NCBI GenBank assembly: GCA_030598075.1
Contig: JAUVQP010000081.1
Span: 1 to 7,176 of the forward strand
Direction: 5' to 3'
DNA: 7,176 bases
DNA from: Miltoncostaeaceae bacterium
GTDB taxonomy: Bacteria > Actinomycetota > Thermoleophilia > Miltoncostaeales > Miltoncostaeaceae
How positions within the stretch are numbered: the first letter of the stretch is position 1; each line of letters opens with the position of its first letter. A program made the position numbers and the translations under genes. Positions 1 to 6,187 of the stretch are shown one piece after another. The notes below the pieces were generated by a model. That model saw only the letters and a program-made list of their open reading frames with translations, ran no database searches and was not told the origin of the DNA.

Positions 1-49
1 AAACCATCGCGGATGCGGTGTCCTCGGTCATCGCCATGGGCTCAACCAT
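1..49 (-). CDS. Possible 5' end of a divergently transcribed gene (unresolved)
   Basis: Read on the minus strand from a CAT at 47-49, the frame stays open to the window edge and gives 16 codons beginning MVEPMAMTEDTASAMV, with further in-frame ATGs at 37, 31 and 7. The codons are GC-rich at third positions, as in the real genes here. The plus-strand frame starting at base 3 is equally open and GC3-rich and ends in TGA at 109-111, so the same bases could be the tail of an upstream co-directional gene. The two frames share third positions, so codon bias cannot separate them. The nearest SD-like AAGGA for the minus start is about 14 nt away, which is too far to help. No product can be named. Confidence 0.2.
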   Translation of the reverse strand, partial: MVEPMAMTEDTASAMV

Positions 50-70
50 GGTGATGACGCTGCGTCCTTG

Positions 71-84
71 CCCCGCGGGGTTTT
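71..84. promoter_or_regulatory. GC palindrome followed by TTTT (weak terminator-like or operator-like site)
   Basis: Bases 71-80 read CCCCGCGGGG, a perfect 10-bp palindrome, followed at once by TTTT (81-84). As RNA it could fold only with a strained centre. An alternative 5-bp stem pairs CCGCG (73-77) with CGCGG (85-89) around a GGGTTTT loop. It could be a short terminator for a gene entering from the left, a protein-binding palindrome, or chance in GC-rich DNA. Confidence 0.2.
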
Positions 85-181
85 CGCGGCCAGAACACGC
101 CATGGTTCCCTGACACGGCACTAGCATCCCGAGCCAGAAGTTCGTCGAGCGGTTCTGAGCCGGGGCGCTCGCGCCGAGTCT

Positions 182-193
182 CCCCGGCCGGGG
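182..193. promoter_or_regulatory. 12-bp perfect palindrome in the gcvT leader (possible operator)
   Basis: Bases 182-193 read CCCCGGCCGGGG, a perfect 12-bp palindrome about 50 nt before the gcvT start codon. Its position would suit a regulator-binding site near a promoter. The composition (only G and C) makes chance occurrence quite possible, and no regulator gene is present in the window. Confidence 0.2.
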
Positions 194-237
194 CGGTCGC
201 CGGGCAGGTCGGGGACGGAGGGCCGGCTGGTAGCGTT

Positions 238-242
238 GGAGG
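238..242 (+). promoter_or_regulatory. Ribosome binding site of gcvT
   Basis: GGAGG lies 3 nt before the ATG at 246, closer than the usual 5-9 nt. The start is still well fixed. An in-frame TAG at 231-233 blocks any upstream extension, and the next in-frame Met (residue 29) falls inside the conserved N-terminal region. Confidence 0.7.
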
Positions 243-245
243 CGG

Positions 246-1346
246 ATGTCGGAGCCCGTTCTCCACACGTCGCTGCACGGCCGCCACGCGGCGCACGGGG
301 CTCGATTCGGCGCCTTCGCCGGGTGGGAGATGCCGCTGCTCTACACGTCACCGACGGCCGAGCACCGCGCCGTCCGGAGCGCATCGGGCGTCTTCGACGT
401 GTCGCACATGGGGCAGCTCGAGCTCGCGGGCGAGGGCGCCCGCGCCTACCTGCAGTCCATGTTGAGCAACGACATCGCCGCGCTCGGCCCGGGGCAGGGT
501 CAGTACACGCTCATGCTCGAGGACGACGGCGGCGTCATCGACGACCTGATCGCGTATGCGCTGGCGGACCGGTACATGTTGGTCGTGAACGCGTCGAACG
601 TCGCGCCGTGCCGGGAGCGACTCGCGAGCCGCCTGCCCGACGGCGTCGAGCTCGGCGACCGGTCCCTCGAGATCGCCATGCTCGCCCTGCAGGGCCCCCG
701 CTTCCTCGATGTGCTCGAGCCCCTGGCGCCCAGCGGCTCGTCGCTCGACCTGGAGTACTTCGAGATAGCGGAGGACGTCGTAGCGGGAGTCCCGTGTCTC
801 GTGGCGCGCACCGGCTACACCGGGGAGCCGGGGGTCGAGCTGCTCTGCCCCTGGGACCAGGCCCCCGCGCTCTGGGACGCCCTCGTGGACGGCGACTCCA
901 GGGCGACGCCCGCCGGGCTCGTCGCACGAGACACGCTTCGACTCGAGATGGGCTATCCGCTTTACGGGCAGGAGCTCTCGCGCGAGCGCACCCCCATCGA
1001 GGCGGGGCTCGGTTGGGCCTGCGACCTCGACGGCGGCGGGTTCGCGGGCGCGGGGCGACTTCGGCGCCAGAAGGAGGAGGGCACCGCGGAGCGCCTGTGT
1101 CTCTTCGCCCTCACCGAGGGCGGCATCCCCCGGCCCGGCCACGCCGTGCTGAGCGACGGCGAGCCGGTGGGCGAGGTCACGAGCGGAACGCTGTCTCCCA
1201 CCCTTGGGACGGGCATCGGCATGGCCTATCTGCCAGCCGAGCTCGCCGGTCCCGACCACGAGATCACCATCGACGTCCGCGGCAAGCAGAAGTCCGCGCG
1301 TACCGCGCGGCGCCCGCTCGTCGACTCATCTCCCACGAAAGGCTGA
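246..1346 (+). CDS. gcvT: Aminomethyltransferase, glycine cleavage system T-protein
   Basis: T-protein takes the aminomethyl group held on the lipoyl arm of H-protein, transfers the one-carbon unit to tetrahydrofolate to give 5,10-methylene-THF, and releases ammonia; it is cytosolic. The 366-residue length is normal for the family. Visible family blocks are FAGWEMPLLY (24-33), the folate-site loop LEDDGGVIDDL (91-101, in which one of D99/D100 is the expected catalytic aspartate), RTGYTGEPGVEL (188-199), RDTLRLEMGYPLYG (228-241) followed by TPIEAGLGW (249-257), and the C-terminal barrel motif VGEVTSGTLSPTLGTGIGMAYL (308-329). No key block is missing. It opens the operon; gcvH starts 6 nt after its stop. 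Related folate enzymes such as sarcosine oxidase or dimethylglycine dehydrogenase domains share this fold, but the neighbouring gcvH and gcvP genes settle the assignment. Confidence 0.97.
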   Translation: MSEPVLHTSLHGRHAAHGARFGAFAGWEMPLLYTSPTAEHRAVRSASGVFDVSHMGQLELAGEGARAYLQSMLSNDIAALGPGQGQYTLMLEDDGGVIDDLIAYALADRYMLVVNASNVAPCRERLASRLPDGVELGDRSLEIAMLALQGPRFLDVLEPLAPSGSSLDLEYFEIAEDVVAGVPCLVARTGYTGEPGVELLCPWDQAPALWDALVDGDSRATPAGLVARDTLRLEMGYPLYGQELSRERTPIEAGLGWACDLDGGGFAGAGRLRRQKEEGTAERLCLFALTEGGIPRPGHAVLSDGEPVGEVTSGTLSPTLGTGIGMAYLPAELAGPDHEITIDVRGKQKSARTARRPLVDSSPTKG

Positions 1347-1352
1347 CCTCGG

Positions 1353-1751
1353 ATGCCTGATGCCTCCTATCCCGAGAACCTCCGATATCACCACGAGCAC
1401 GATTGGGTGCGCGTCGAGGGGGACGAGGCCGTCTTCGGCATCACCTGGTACGCGCAGGACGCGCTCGGCGAGGTCGTGTACTTCGACCCGCCCGAGGTGG
1501 GCTCCAGCATCACCAAGGACACCGCCTACGGGGAGCTCGAGTCGGTCAAGGCCGTGTCCGACATCCACGCTCCGACGAGCGGCACGGTGGTCACGGTGAA
1601 CCAGCAGGTCGTCGACCAGCCCGAGGTCGTCAACGAGGACCCCTATGGCGCCGGATGGCTGATTCGGGTGAGCCTCGGCGACCCGAGCGAGCTCGACGGC
1701 CTCCTGGACGCGGCGGCGTACCGGGCGTATCTCGCCGGCATCTCCTCGTGA
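1353..1751 (+). CDS. gcvH: Glycine cleavage system H-protein (lipoyl carrier)
   Basis: This small carrier shuttles the aminomethyl intermediate from P-protein to T-protein and electrons to the L-protein on a lipoyl-lysine. It has 132 residues, the usual size. The lipoylation site is K66 in ELESVKAVSD (61-70). Other family blocks are HDWVRVEG (16-23), GITWYAQDALGEVVYFDPPEVG (29-50) and the C-terminal NEDPYGAGWLI (94-104). The residue after GIT is Trp (W32), where many bacterial H-proteins have an acidic or other polar residue; I recall the Trp form from Thermoleophilia-like actinobacteria. The start follows the gcvT stop by 6 nt, with a weak AAAGG (1338-1342) inside the end of gcvT, which suggests translation coupled to gcvT. 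No lipoate ligase or lipoyl synthase gene is in the window, so lipoylation must be supplied from elsewhere. Confidence 0.98.
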   Translation: MPDASYPENLRYHHEHDWVRVEGDEAVFGITWYAQDALGEVVYFDPPEVGSSITKDTAYGELESVKAVSDIHAPTSGTVVTVNQQVVDQPEVVNEDPYGAGWLIRVSLGDPSELDGLLDAAAYRAYLAGISS

Positions 1752-1752
1752 C

Positions 1753-1773
1753 CCGCCGACCGACCATCGGCGG
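1753..1773 (+). promoter_or_regulatory. Intercistronic hairpin after gcvH
   Basis: Directly after the gcvH stop codon, CCGCCGA (1753-1759) pairs perfectly with TCGGCGG (1767-1773) around a 7-nt loop. There is no T-tract, so this is not a classical intrinsic terminator. CCCGCCG (1752-1758) can alternatively pair with CGGCGGG (1782-1788), which lies just before the gcvPA start. The element could attenuate transcription, protect the gcvT-gcvH message or modulate gcvPA translation, or it may be neutral. Confidence 0.4.
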
Positions 1774-1794
1774 CCTCGGGCCGGCGGGCGGGCG

Positions 1795-3177
1795 ATGAGC
1801 GCGTACACCTCTCTCACCGACGCTGATCGCTCGGCCATGCTGGCGGCCATCGGCGTCGACAGCATCGACGACCTCTTCGAGGTCGTGCCGGAGGCGCTGC
1901 GCCTCGATCGCGCCCTCAACCTTCCGGGCGGGCTCTCGGAGCAGGACGTCGAGGCACACCTGCGCGCCATGGCTTCCCGCAACACCAGCGCCGACGACGA
2001 GATCTGCTTCCTCGGCGCCGGGATGTACGACCACTACGTGCCGGCGCTGATCGACTCCATTCTGGCCCGATCCGAGTTTCTGACGCCGTACACGCCGTAC
2101 CAGCCCGAGGTCAGCCAGGGCGGGCTGCAGCTCATGTTCGAGTACCAGACGGCCATCAGCGAGCTCACCGGCCTGCCGGTGTCCAACGCGTCGCTGTACG
2201 AGGGGCCGTCGGCTCTCGCCTCGGCGGGCTACCTGGCCAAGCTCGCCAACGGGCGGTCACGGCTGGTCATCTCGCGCGCCGTCCACCCGCACGCTCGCGA
2301 GACGTTGGTCACCGTCGCGCGGGGGTACGGGATGGAGGTCACGGAGGTGCCTCTCCGGGAGGGGCTCACCGACCTCGATGTCCTCGCCGAGGCGGTGGAC
2401 GTCGACACGGCGGCGGTCTTCGTACAGCAGCCCAACTTCCTGGGCGCGATCGAGGACATCGCCGCGGCGGCCGAGCTCGCGAGGGCAGAGGGGGCGCTCT
2501 CCGTCTGCGCCTGTGACCCCATGACCCTCGGCGTGTTGCGCCCGCCGGGCGCGGCCGGGTTCGACATCGCGACGGGCGAGGGGCAGGCGTTGGGAAATCG
2601 ACTCGACTTCGGCGGGCCCTCCTTCGGGTTCTTCGCGGCGACCGAGGAGCACCTGCGCCGCATGCCGGGCCGCATCGCGGGCGAGACGACCGACGCGGAC
2701 GGACGGCGCGGCTGGGTGCTCACCCTCCAAACGCGCGAGCAGCACATCCGCCGGGAAAGGGCCACCCACAACATCTGCACCGCACAGGTGCTGAACGCGC
2801 TGGCGGGCGTCATCTACCTCTCGTGGCTCGGCCGCCGGGGAATCGTCGAGGTGGGCGAGCTGATGGCGCGGCGCAGCGACTACGCCCGGCGGGCCCTGTC
2901 CGAGCTTGACGGGGTGTCCACCCTCCACGATCAGCCGGTCGTGCGCGAGTTCGCCGTCCGCCTCGACGCGCCGGTCGGCGCGGTCATCGAGCATTGCGCC
3001 GAGCGGGGTGTCAACGTCGGATACCCACTCGGCACCGACTATCCGGAGTACGGCGACGGGCTGCTGGTGGCCATCACCGAGCGCCGGTCGCGGGCCGACA
3101 TCGATCGGCTGGTCGAGGTCGTGGGCCACGCGGTCTCGGAGCTCTCACGACCCGCCCAAGCCGGAGTCGCCCGATGA
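1795..3177 (+). CDS. gcvPA: Glycine dehydrogenase (decarboxylating), P-protein subunit 1
   Basis: This is the alpha subunit of the two-subunit P-protein, which with GcvPB decarboxylates glycine and loads the remaining aminomethyl group onto H-protein. It has 460 residues, about the normal length for subunit 1. Family blocks are FLGAGMYDHYVPALIDS (72-88), LTPYTPYQPEVSQGGLQ (96-112), NASLYEG (131-137), GEGQALGNRLDFGGPSFGFF (261-280), MPGRIAGET near 290-298 and the block around ATHNICT (323-329). As expected for this subunit it lacks the PLP-binding lysine, which sits in GcvPB. The ATG at 1795 gives an N-terminus typical of the family. The preceding GGGCGG-rich stretch is only a weak Shine-Dalgarno and can be drawn into a hairpin. 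Its stop overlaps the gcvPB start (ATGA at 3174-3177), which implies translational coupling and equimolar subunits. Confidence 0.97.
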   Translation: MSAYTSLTDADRSAMLAAIGVDSIDDLFEVVPEALRLDRALNLPGGLSEQDVEAHLRAMASRNTSADDEICFLGAGMYDHYVPALIDSILARSEFLTPYTPYQPEVSQGGLQLMFEYQTAISELTGLPVSNASLYEGPSALASAGYLAKLANGRSRLVISRAVHPHARETLVTVARGYGMEVTEVPLREGLTDLDVLAEAVDVDTAAVFVQQPNFLGAIEDIAAAAELARAEGALSVCACDPMTLGVLRPPGAAGFDIATGEGQALGNRLDFGGPSFGFFAATEEHLRRMPGRIAGETTDADGRRGWVLTLQTREQHIRRERATHNICTAQVLNALAGVIYLSWLGRRGIVEVGELMARRSDYARRALSELDGVSTLHDQPVVREFAVRLDAPVGAVIEHCAERGVNVGYPLGTDYPEYGDGLLVAITERRSRADIDRLVEVVGHAVSELSRPAQAGVAR

Positions 3178-4682
3178 CGCTGCCGGCCGACACGCCCCAG
3201 CAGCGCGAGCGCGCGACCACGATCTTCGAGAAGTCCGTGCCGGGCCGCCGGGCCTTCGTCCCGCCTGGGCTGGACGTCCCCGAGATCCCGATGAGCGACC
3301 TGATCCCGGACCGTGCGAGGCGCGCCTCGCCCCCGGGGCTGCCCGAGATCGCGGAGCCCGAGATCGTCCGTCACTACAACCGCATGAGCAGGCGGAACTT
3401 CGATCTGGATGCGGGCTTCTATCCGCTCGGCTCGTGCACGATGAAGCACAACCCGAAGCTGCACGAGCGGCTCGCTGGCCTGCCGGGCAACGCGCGCCTG
3501 CACCCGGCGCAGCGCCCCGCCGCCGCCCAGGGCGCCCTGAAGCTCATGTGGCACCTGCAGGAGGCCCTCGGGGAGATCGTCGGGTTGCGGGCTGTGTCGT
3601 TGCAGCCGAGCGCCGGGAGCCACGGCGAGCTGGCGGGCGTTCTCCTGGCCCGCGCCTACCACGAGGACCGCGGCGACGCGCGTCGTACCCGTGTGCTCAC
3701 GCCGGACACCGCGCACGGCACCAACCCCGCCACGGTCTCGATGGCGGGCTACGAGGTCGTCAAGGTGGGGACCTCGGGCGACGGTGGCGTCGACATCGAG
3801 GATCTGCGGTCCAAGGCCGACGACACGATCGCCTGCCTGATGCTGACCAACCCCAACACCCTGGGGCTGTTCGACCGCAACATCGAGGAGATCACCCGCA
3901 TCGCGCGCGACTGTGGCGCCGTCGCCTACTACGACGGGGCCAACCTCAACGCGATCATGGGCATCTCTCGCCCCGGCGACATGGGTTTCGACGTGGTGCA
4001 CTTCAACCTGCACAAGTCGTTTACGCAGCCGCATGGAGGAGGCGGTCCGGGGGCGGGCCCGATCGCCGTCTCGGAGCGGGTGGCGCCCTATCTGCCGGTT
4101 CCCACCGTGGTGCGTCGCGAGGGAGGGGATCCGCAGTTCGACCTCGACTTCGACCGGCCCAAGAGCATCGGTCGGCTGCGCGGCTTCCACGGCAACTACG
4201 GCGTCTTCGTTCGGTCCTACGCGTACATCTGCTCCCTCGGGGCCGAGGGGCTCCGTGAGGCCTCCGAGATCGCGGTGCTCAACGCGAACTACCTGCTGGC
4301 CCGTCTCAAGGAGGTCGCCGGGGACGCTCTTCCCGTGGCCTTCGACCGGATCTGCGGCCACGAGTTCGTCCTCTCCGGGGCGCCCATGAAGCGCGACCTC
4401 GGCATCAGAACCCTGGATCTCGCCAAGCGGCTGCTGGACCACGGCTATCATCCGCCCACGGTGTACTTCCCGTTGCTGGTCGAGGAGGCGCTGCTCATCG
4501 AGCCCACCGAGACCGAGACCCGCGAGACGCTCGACGCCTTCGCGGAGGCCGTCGGCGCGATCTTGGCGGAGGCCGCCGAGGATCCGGCGATCGCGCTCCA
4601 CGCGCCCTACACGACGCCGGTCCGGCGCTTGGACGAGGCCACGGCGGCGCGAAGGCCCGTCGTCCGGCAGCCACCGACCTAG
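3174..4682 (+). CDS. gcvPB: Glycine dehydrogenase (decarboxylating), P-protein subunit 2
   Basis: This is the beta, PLP-binding subunit of the split P-protein. It has 502 residues from the ATG at 3174, which overlaps the gcvPA stop by 4 nt. An upstream extension in this frame would lie wholly inside gcvPA and is not needed. Family blocks are FEKSVPGRRAF (18-28), GFYPLGSCTMKHNP (81-94), the substrate-loop region SLQPSAGSHGEL, PDTAHGTNPATVSMAGYEV, and NLHKSFTQPHGGGGPGAGPI, in which K281 is the PLP Schiff-base lysine. The C-terminal half keeps RPKSIGRLRGFHGNYGV and PTVYFPLLVEEALLIEPTE. The last 25 or so residues are Arg/Pro-rich beyond the folded core, and the stop codon is built into an 11-bp stem-loop. 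Nothing suggests truncation or frameshift. Confidence 0.97.
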   Translation: MTLPADTPQQRERATTIFEKSVPGRRAFVPPGLDVPEIPMSDLIPDRARRASPPGLPEIAEPEIVRHYNRMSRRNFDLDAGFYPLGSCTMKHNPKLHERLAGLPGNARLHPAQRPAAAQGALKLMWHLQEALGEIVGLRAVSLQPSAGSHGELAGVLLARAYHEDRGDARRTRVLTPDTAHGTNPATVSMAGYEVVKVGTSGDGGVDIEDLRSKADDTIACLMLTNPNTLGLFDRNIEEITRIARDCGAVAYYDGANLNAIMGISRPGDMGFDVVHFNLHKSFTQPHGGGGPGAGPIAVSERVAPYLPVPTVVRREGGDPQFDLDFDRPKSIGRLRGFHGNYGVFVRSYAYICSLGAEGLREASEIAVLNANYLLARLKEVAGDALPVAFDRICGHEFVLSGAPMKRDLGIRTLDLAKRLLDHGYHPPTVYFPLLVEEALLIEPTETETRETLDAFAEAVGAILAEAAEDPAIALHAPYTTPVRRLDEATAARRPVVRQPPT

Positions 4683-4703
4683 TGCCCCCGGCGGGGCACT
4701 AGG
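4678..4703 (+). terminator. Strong intercistronic stem-loop between gcvPB and the dehydrogenase
   Basis: CCTAGTGCCCC (4678-4688) and GGGGCACTAGG (4693-4703) form a perfect 11-bp stem with a CGGC tetraloop. The gcvPB stop TAG (4680-4682) is inside the 5' arm. The 3' arm carries a TAG (4700-4702) in frame with the next gene and the only SD-like bases (AGG, 4701-4703) before its GTG at 4709. No T-run follows, so it would be a U-less terminator at best. A partial terminator, an mRNA-stabilising 3' hairpin or an RBS-masking element are all possible; terminator is used here as the nearest label. Confidence 0.55.
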
Positions 4704-4708
4704 CGAGC

Positions 4709-6091
4709 GTGCCGGACGCCCGCGTCTGCGTGCTGGGGGGCGGTCCCGCCGGGGACGTCGCTGCACTGCGCGCCGCGCAGCTTGGCGCCGAGGTCGTGCT
4801 CGTCGAGCGCGACCTCCTGGGAGGCACGTGCGTCAACCGGGGGTGCATCCCCACGAAGGCCCTTCTCGCGGGATCGGACCTCGTCGGCCGCCTCGCCGAT
4901 GCGGCGGCTTGGGGCATCGTGGTGGGCGAGGTCGGCGTGGACTGGCCCACCATGCGCGACCGCGCGATGGGCATCGCCGAGCGCATGCGCCACGGGGTGG
5001 AGGGTGCCTGTCGATCCCGGGGGGTCACGGTCGTGCGCGGCGACGGATGGCTAAGCGCCCCGGACACGGTCTCGGTGGACACGGATGACGGCACCCTCGA
5101 GATCAACGCACCGACCGTCGTGATCGCCACGGGGACGGAGCCCGCACGCCTGCCGCTCTTCGACTTCGACCACCCCGCCGTGCTCACGTCCACGACGGCT
5201 CTGAGAATGGAGCGCCTGCCGGCGAGCATGGTCATTGTCGGCGGCGGCATGATCGGATGCGAGTTCGTGTCGATGCTGGCTTCTTTGGGCTGCCGCGTCA
5301 CCCTCGTCGAGACCCTGCCGCGGATCCTCGCGGCCGAAGAGCCGAGGGTCAGCCAGACCATGACTCAGGCCTTCCGCCACCTCGATGTCGAGGTCCTGGT
5401 CGACACGCGGGTGGACGCGGTCGTCGAGTATCGGGGCGACGGGGTGACCCTTCGACTCTCCGACGGGTCTGAGCGCGCCGCGGACGCCGTGCTCGTGGCC
5501 GTCGGGCGGGCGCCGAACACCGTCGACATCGGGCTCTCGGAGATGGGCATCCAGACCGAGCGCGGCCTGGTGCTGGTCGACGAGCGCCTGCGAACGGGCG
5601 TGGACGACGTCTACGCGGTCGGCGACGCCATTCCCACCGAGCAACTGGCGCACCTCGGCCAGGCCGAGGGGGCGTCTGCCGTCGAGGACGCCCTCGGCTG
5701 TCCGCACGTCTTCGACCGCGAGCTTGTGCCGAGATGCATCTACACCCACCCCGAGATCGCCCGGGTCGGCCTTACGGAGGACGAAGCGGCGGCCGCCGAC
5801 TGGGACGTTCGCGTGGGGACCGGCCGACTCGGGGCGAACGGCAGGGCTCTGGCGCTCGGCGAGACGCTTGGCTTCGCACGTCTCGTGTCCGACCGCGCGA
5901 CCGACCGGCTCCTCGGCGCGACCGTCATGGGGCCCTACGCGACGGAGCTCATCCACGAGTTGGGGCTGGCCCTGCTCTACGGGATCTCGGTACGGGATCT
6001 GGGACGGATGATCCACGCGCATCCCACGGTCGCGGAGTCGGTGATGGACGCGGCGCACAACCTGCACGGAACCGAGCTCTACGCCGGCTGA
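4709..6091 (+). CDS. lpdA: Dihydrolipoyl dehydrogenase (glycine cleavage L-protein)
   Basis: This FAD-dependent disulfide oxidoreductase reoxidises the dihydrolipoyl arm of H-protein and passes electrons to NAD+. It has 460 residues. Visible features are the FAD Rossmann motif GGGPAG (10-15) with E33 ending the second strand, the redox pair C41/C46 in GGTCVNRGCIPTK (38-50), the NAD Rossmann motif VGGGMIGCEF (177-186), the second FAD motif YAVGDA (302-307), and the C-terminal HPTVAE block with the catalytic H438 and E443. The GTG at 4709 is forced, because an in-frame TAG lies at 4700-4702 and the Rossmann fold begins by residue 6. The redox motif resembles that of mercuric and glutathione reductases as well as dihydrolipoyl dehydrogenases. 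Operon position after gcvPB makes the L-protein role by far the likeliest, though the protein might also serve 2-oxoacid dehydrogenases. Translation may be damped by the upstream stem-loop. Confidence 0.92.
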   Translation: MPDARVCVLGGGPAGDVAALRAAQLGAEVVLVERDLLGGTCVNRGCIPTKALLAGSDLVGRLADAAAWGIVVGEVGVDWPTMRDRAMGIAERMRHGVEGACRSRGVTVVRGDGWLSAPDTVSVDTDDGTLEINAPTVVIATGTEPARLPLFDFDHPAVLTSTTALRMERLPASMVIVGGGMIGCEFVSMLASLGCRVTLVETLPRILAAEEPRVSQTMTQAFRHLDVEVLVDTRVDAVVEYRGDGVTLRLSDGSERAADAVLVAVGRAPNTVDIGLSEMGIQTERGLVLVDERLRTGVDDVYAVGDAIPTEQLAHLGQAEGASAVEDALGCPHVFDRELVPRCIYTHPEIARVGLTEDEAAAADWDVRVGTGRLGANGRALALGETLGFARLVSDRATDRLLGATVMGPYATELIHELGLALLYGISVRDLGRMIHAHPTVAESVMDAAHNLHGTELYAG

Positions 6092-6118
6092 TACGACGGC
6101 GCCTTCGTCCAATCCGTT

Positions 6119-6140
6119 CCCGGCTCGACCCGGGTACCCT
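6119..6140 (+). promoter_or_regulatory. Possible promoter -10 element and small hairpin upstream of the flavoprotein gene
   Basis: In the 96-nt gap after the dehydrogenase gene, TACCCT (6135-6140) fits TAnnnT within the context GGGTACCCT. No clear -35 is seen about 17 nt upstream (ATCCGT at 6112-6117). Just before it, CCCGG (6119-6123) can pair with CCGGG (6130-6134) around a 6-nt loop. The gap is long compared with those inside the operon, which makes a separate promoter plausible, but the element itself is weak evidence. Confidence 0.25.
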
Positions 6141-6177
6141 GGGCGTCGGATCACGCTGGCATGTCCTAGTCCGAGCG

Positions 6178-6183
6178 AGGAGG
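6178..6183 (+). promoter_or_regulatory. Consensus ribosome binding site of the flavoprotein gene
   Basis: AGGAGG lies 4 nt before the ATG at 6188. It is the strongest Shine-Dalgarno in the window. An in-frame TAG at 6167-6169 rules out an upstream start and fixes the beginning of the gene. Confidence 0.8.
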
Positions 6184-6187
6184 GGCG

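Larger units (their letters stand above)
50..245. other. Non-coding leader upstream of the gcv operon
   Basis: No convincing coding frame fills this stretch. It must hold the promoter of the gcv operon unless transcription enters from further left. It contains two self-complementary GC blocks (71-80 and 182-193, listed separately). A TAGCAT at 122-127 and a TAGCGT at 231-236 both fit the loose actinobacterial -10 pattern TAnnnT, but neither has a recognisable TTGACA-like -35 about 17 nt upstream. The second would give an almost leaderless gcvT message that excludes the gcvT Shine-Dalgarno, so it is the less likely of the two. I looked for the conserved cores of the glycine riboswitch, which commonly controls gcvT operons, and did not find them. 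Confidence 0.5.

Noticed and set aside
110..127. Promoter made of CTGACA (110-115) and TAGCAT (122-127)
   Set aside because: The two boxes resemble -35 and -10 elements but are only 6 nt apart, far short of the 16-18 nt required.
120..245. Glycine riboswitch upstream of gcvT
   Set aside because: The conserved purine-rich core elements and tandem aptamer layout are not visible. Only GC-rich short stems can be drawn.
236..1360. A 374-codon plus-strand frame starting with TTG and overlapping gcvT in another frame
   Set aside because: The product is dominated by Arg, Gly, Ala and Pro. The gcvT frame over the same bases carries all T-protein motifs.
2994..3173. An N-terminal extension of gcvPB upstream of 3174
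   Set aside because: It would lie entirely within conserved gcvPA and encode Arg/Gly-rich sequence. The ATGA overlap start gives a normal-length subunit with a family-like N-terminus.
3039..4766. A 575-codon open frame on the minus strand opposite gcvPB
   Set aside because: It is antisense to a fully conserved gene and extends over the intercistronic stem-loop. The translation is low-complexity Arg/Gly/Val/Asp and shows no family motif, so it is a GC-driven shadow.
6119..6134. Intrinsic terminator after lpdA
   Set aside because: The stem is only 5 bp and is not followed by a T-run, which is too weak to call a terminator in DNA of this composition.
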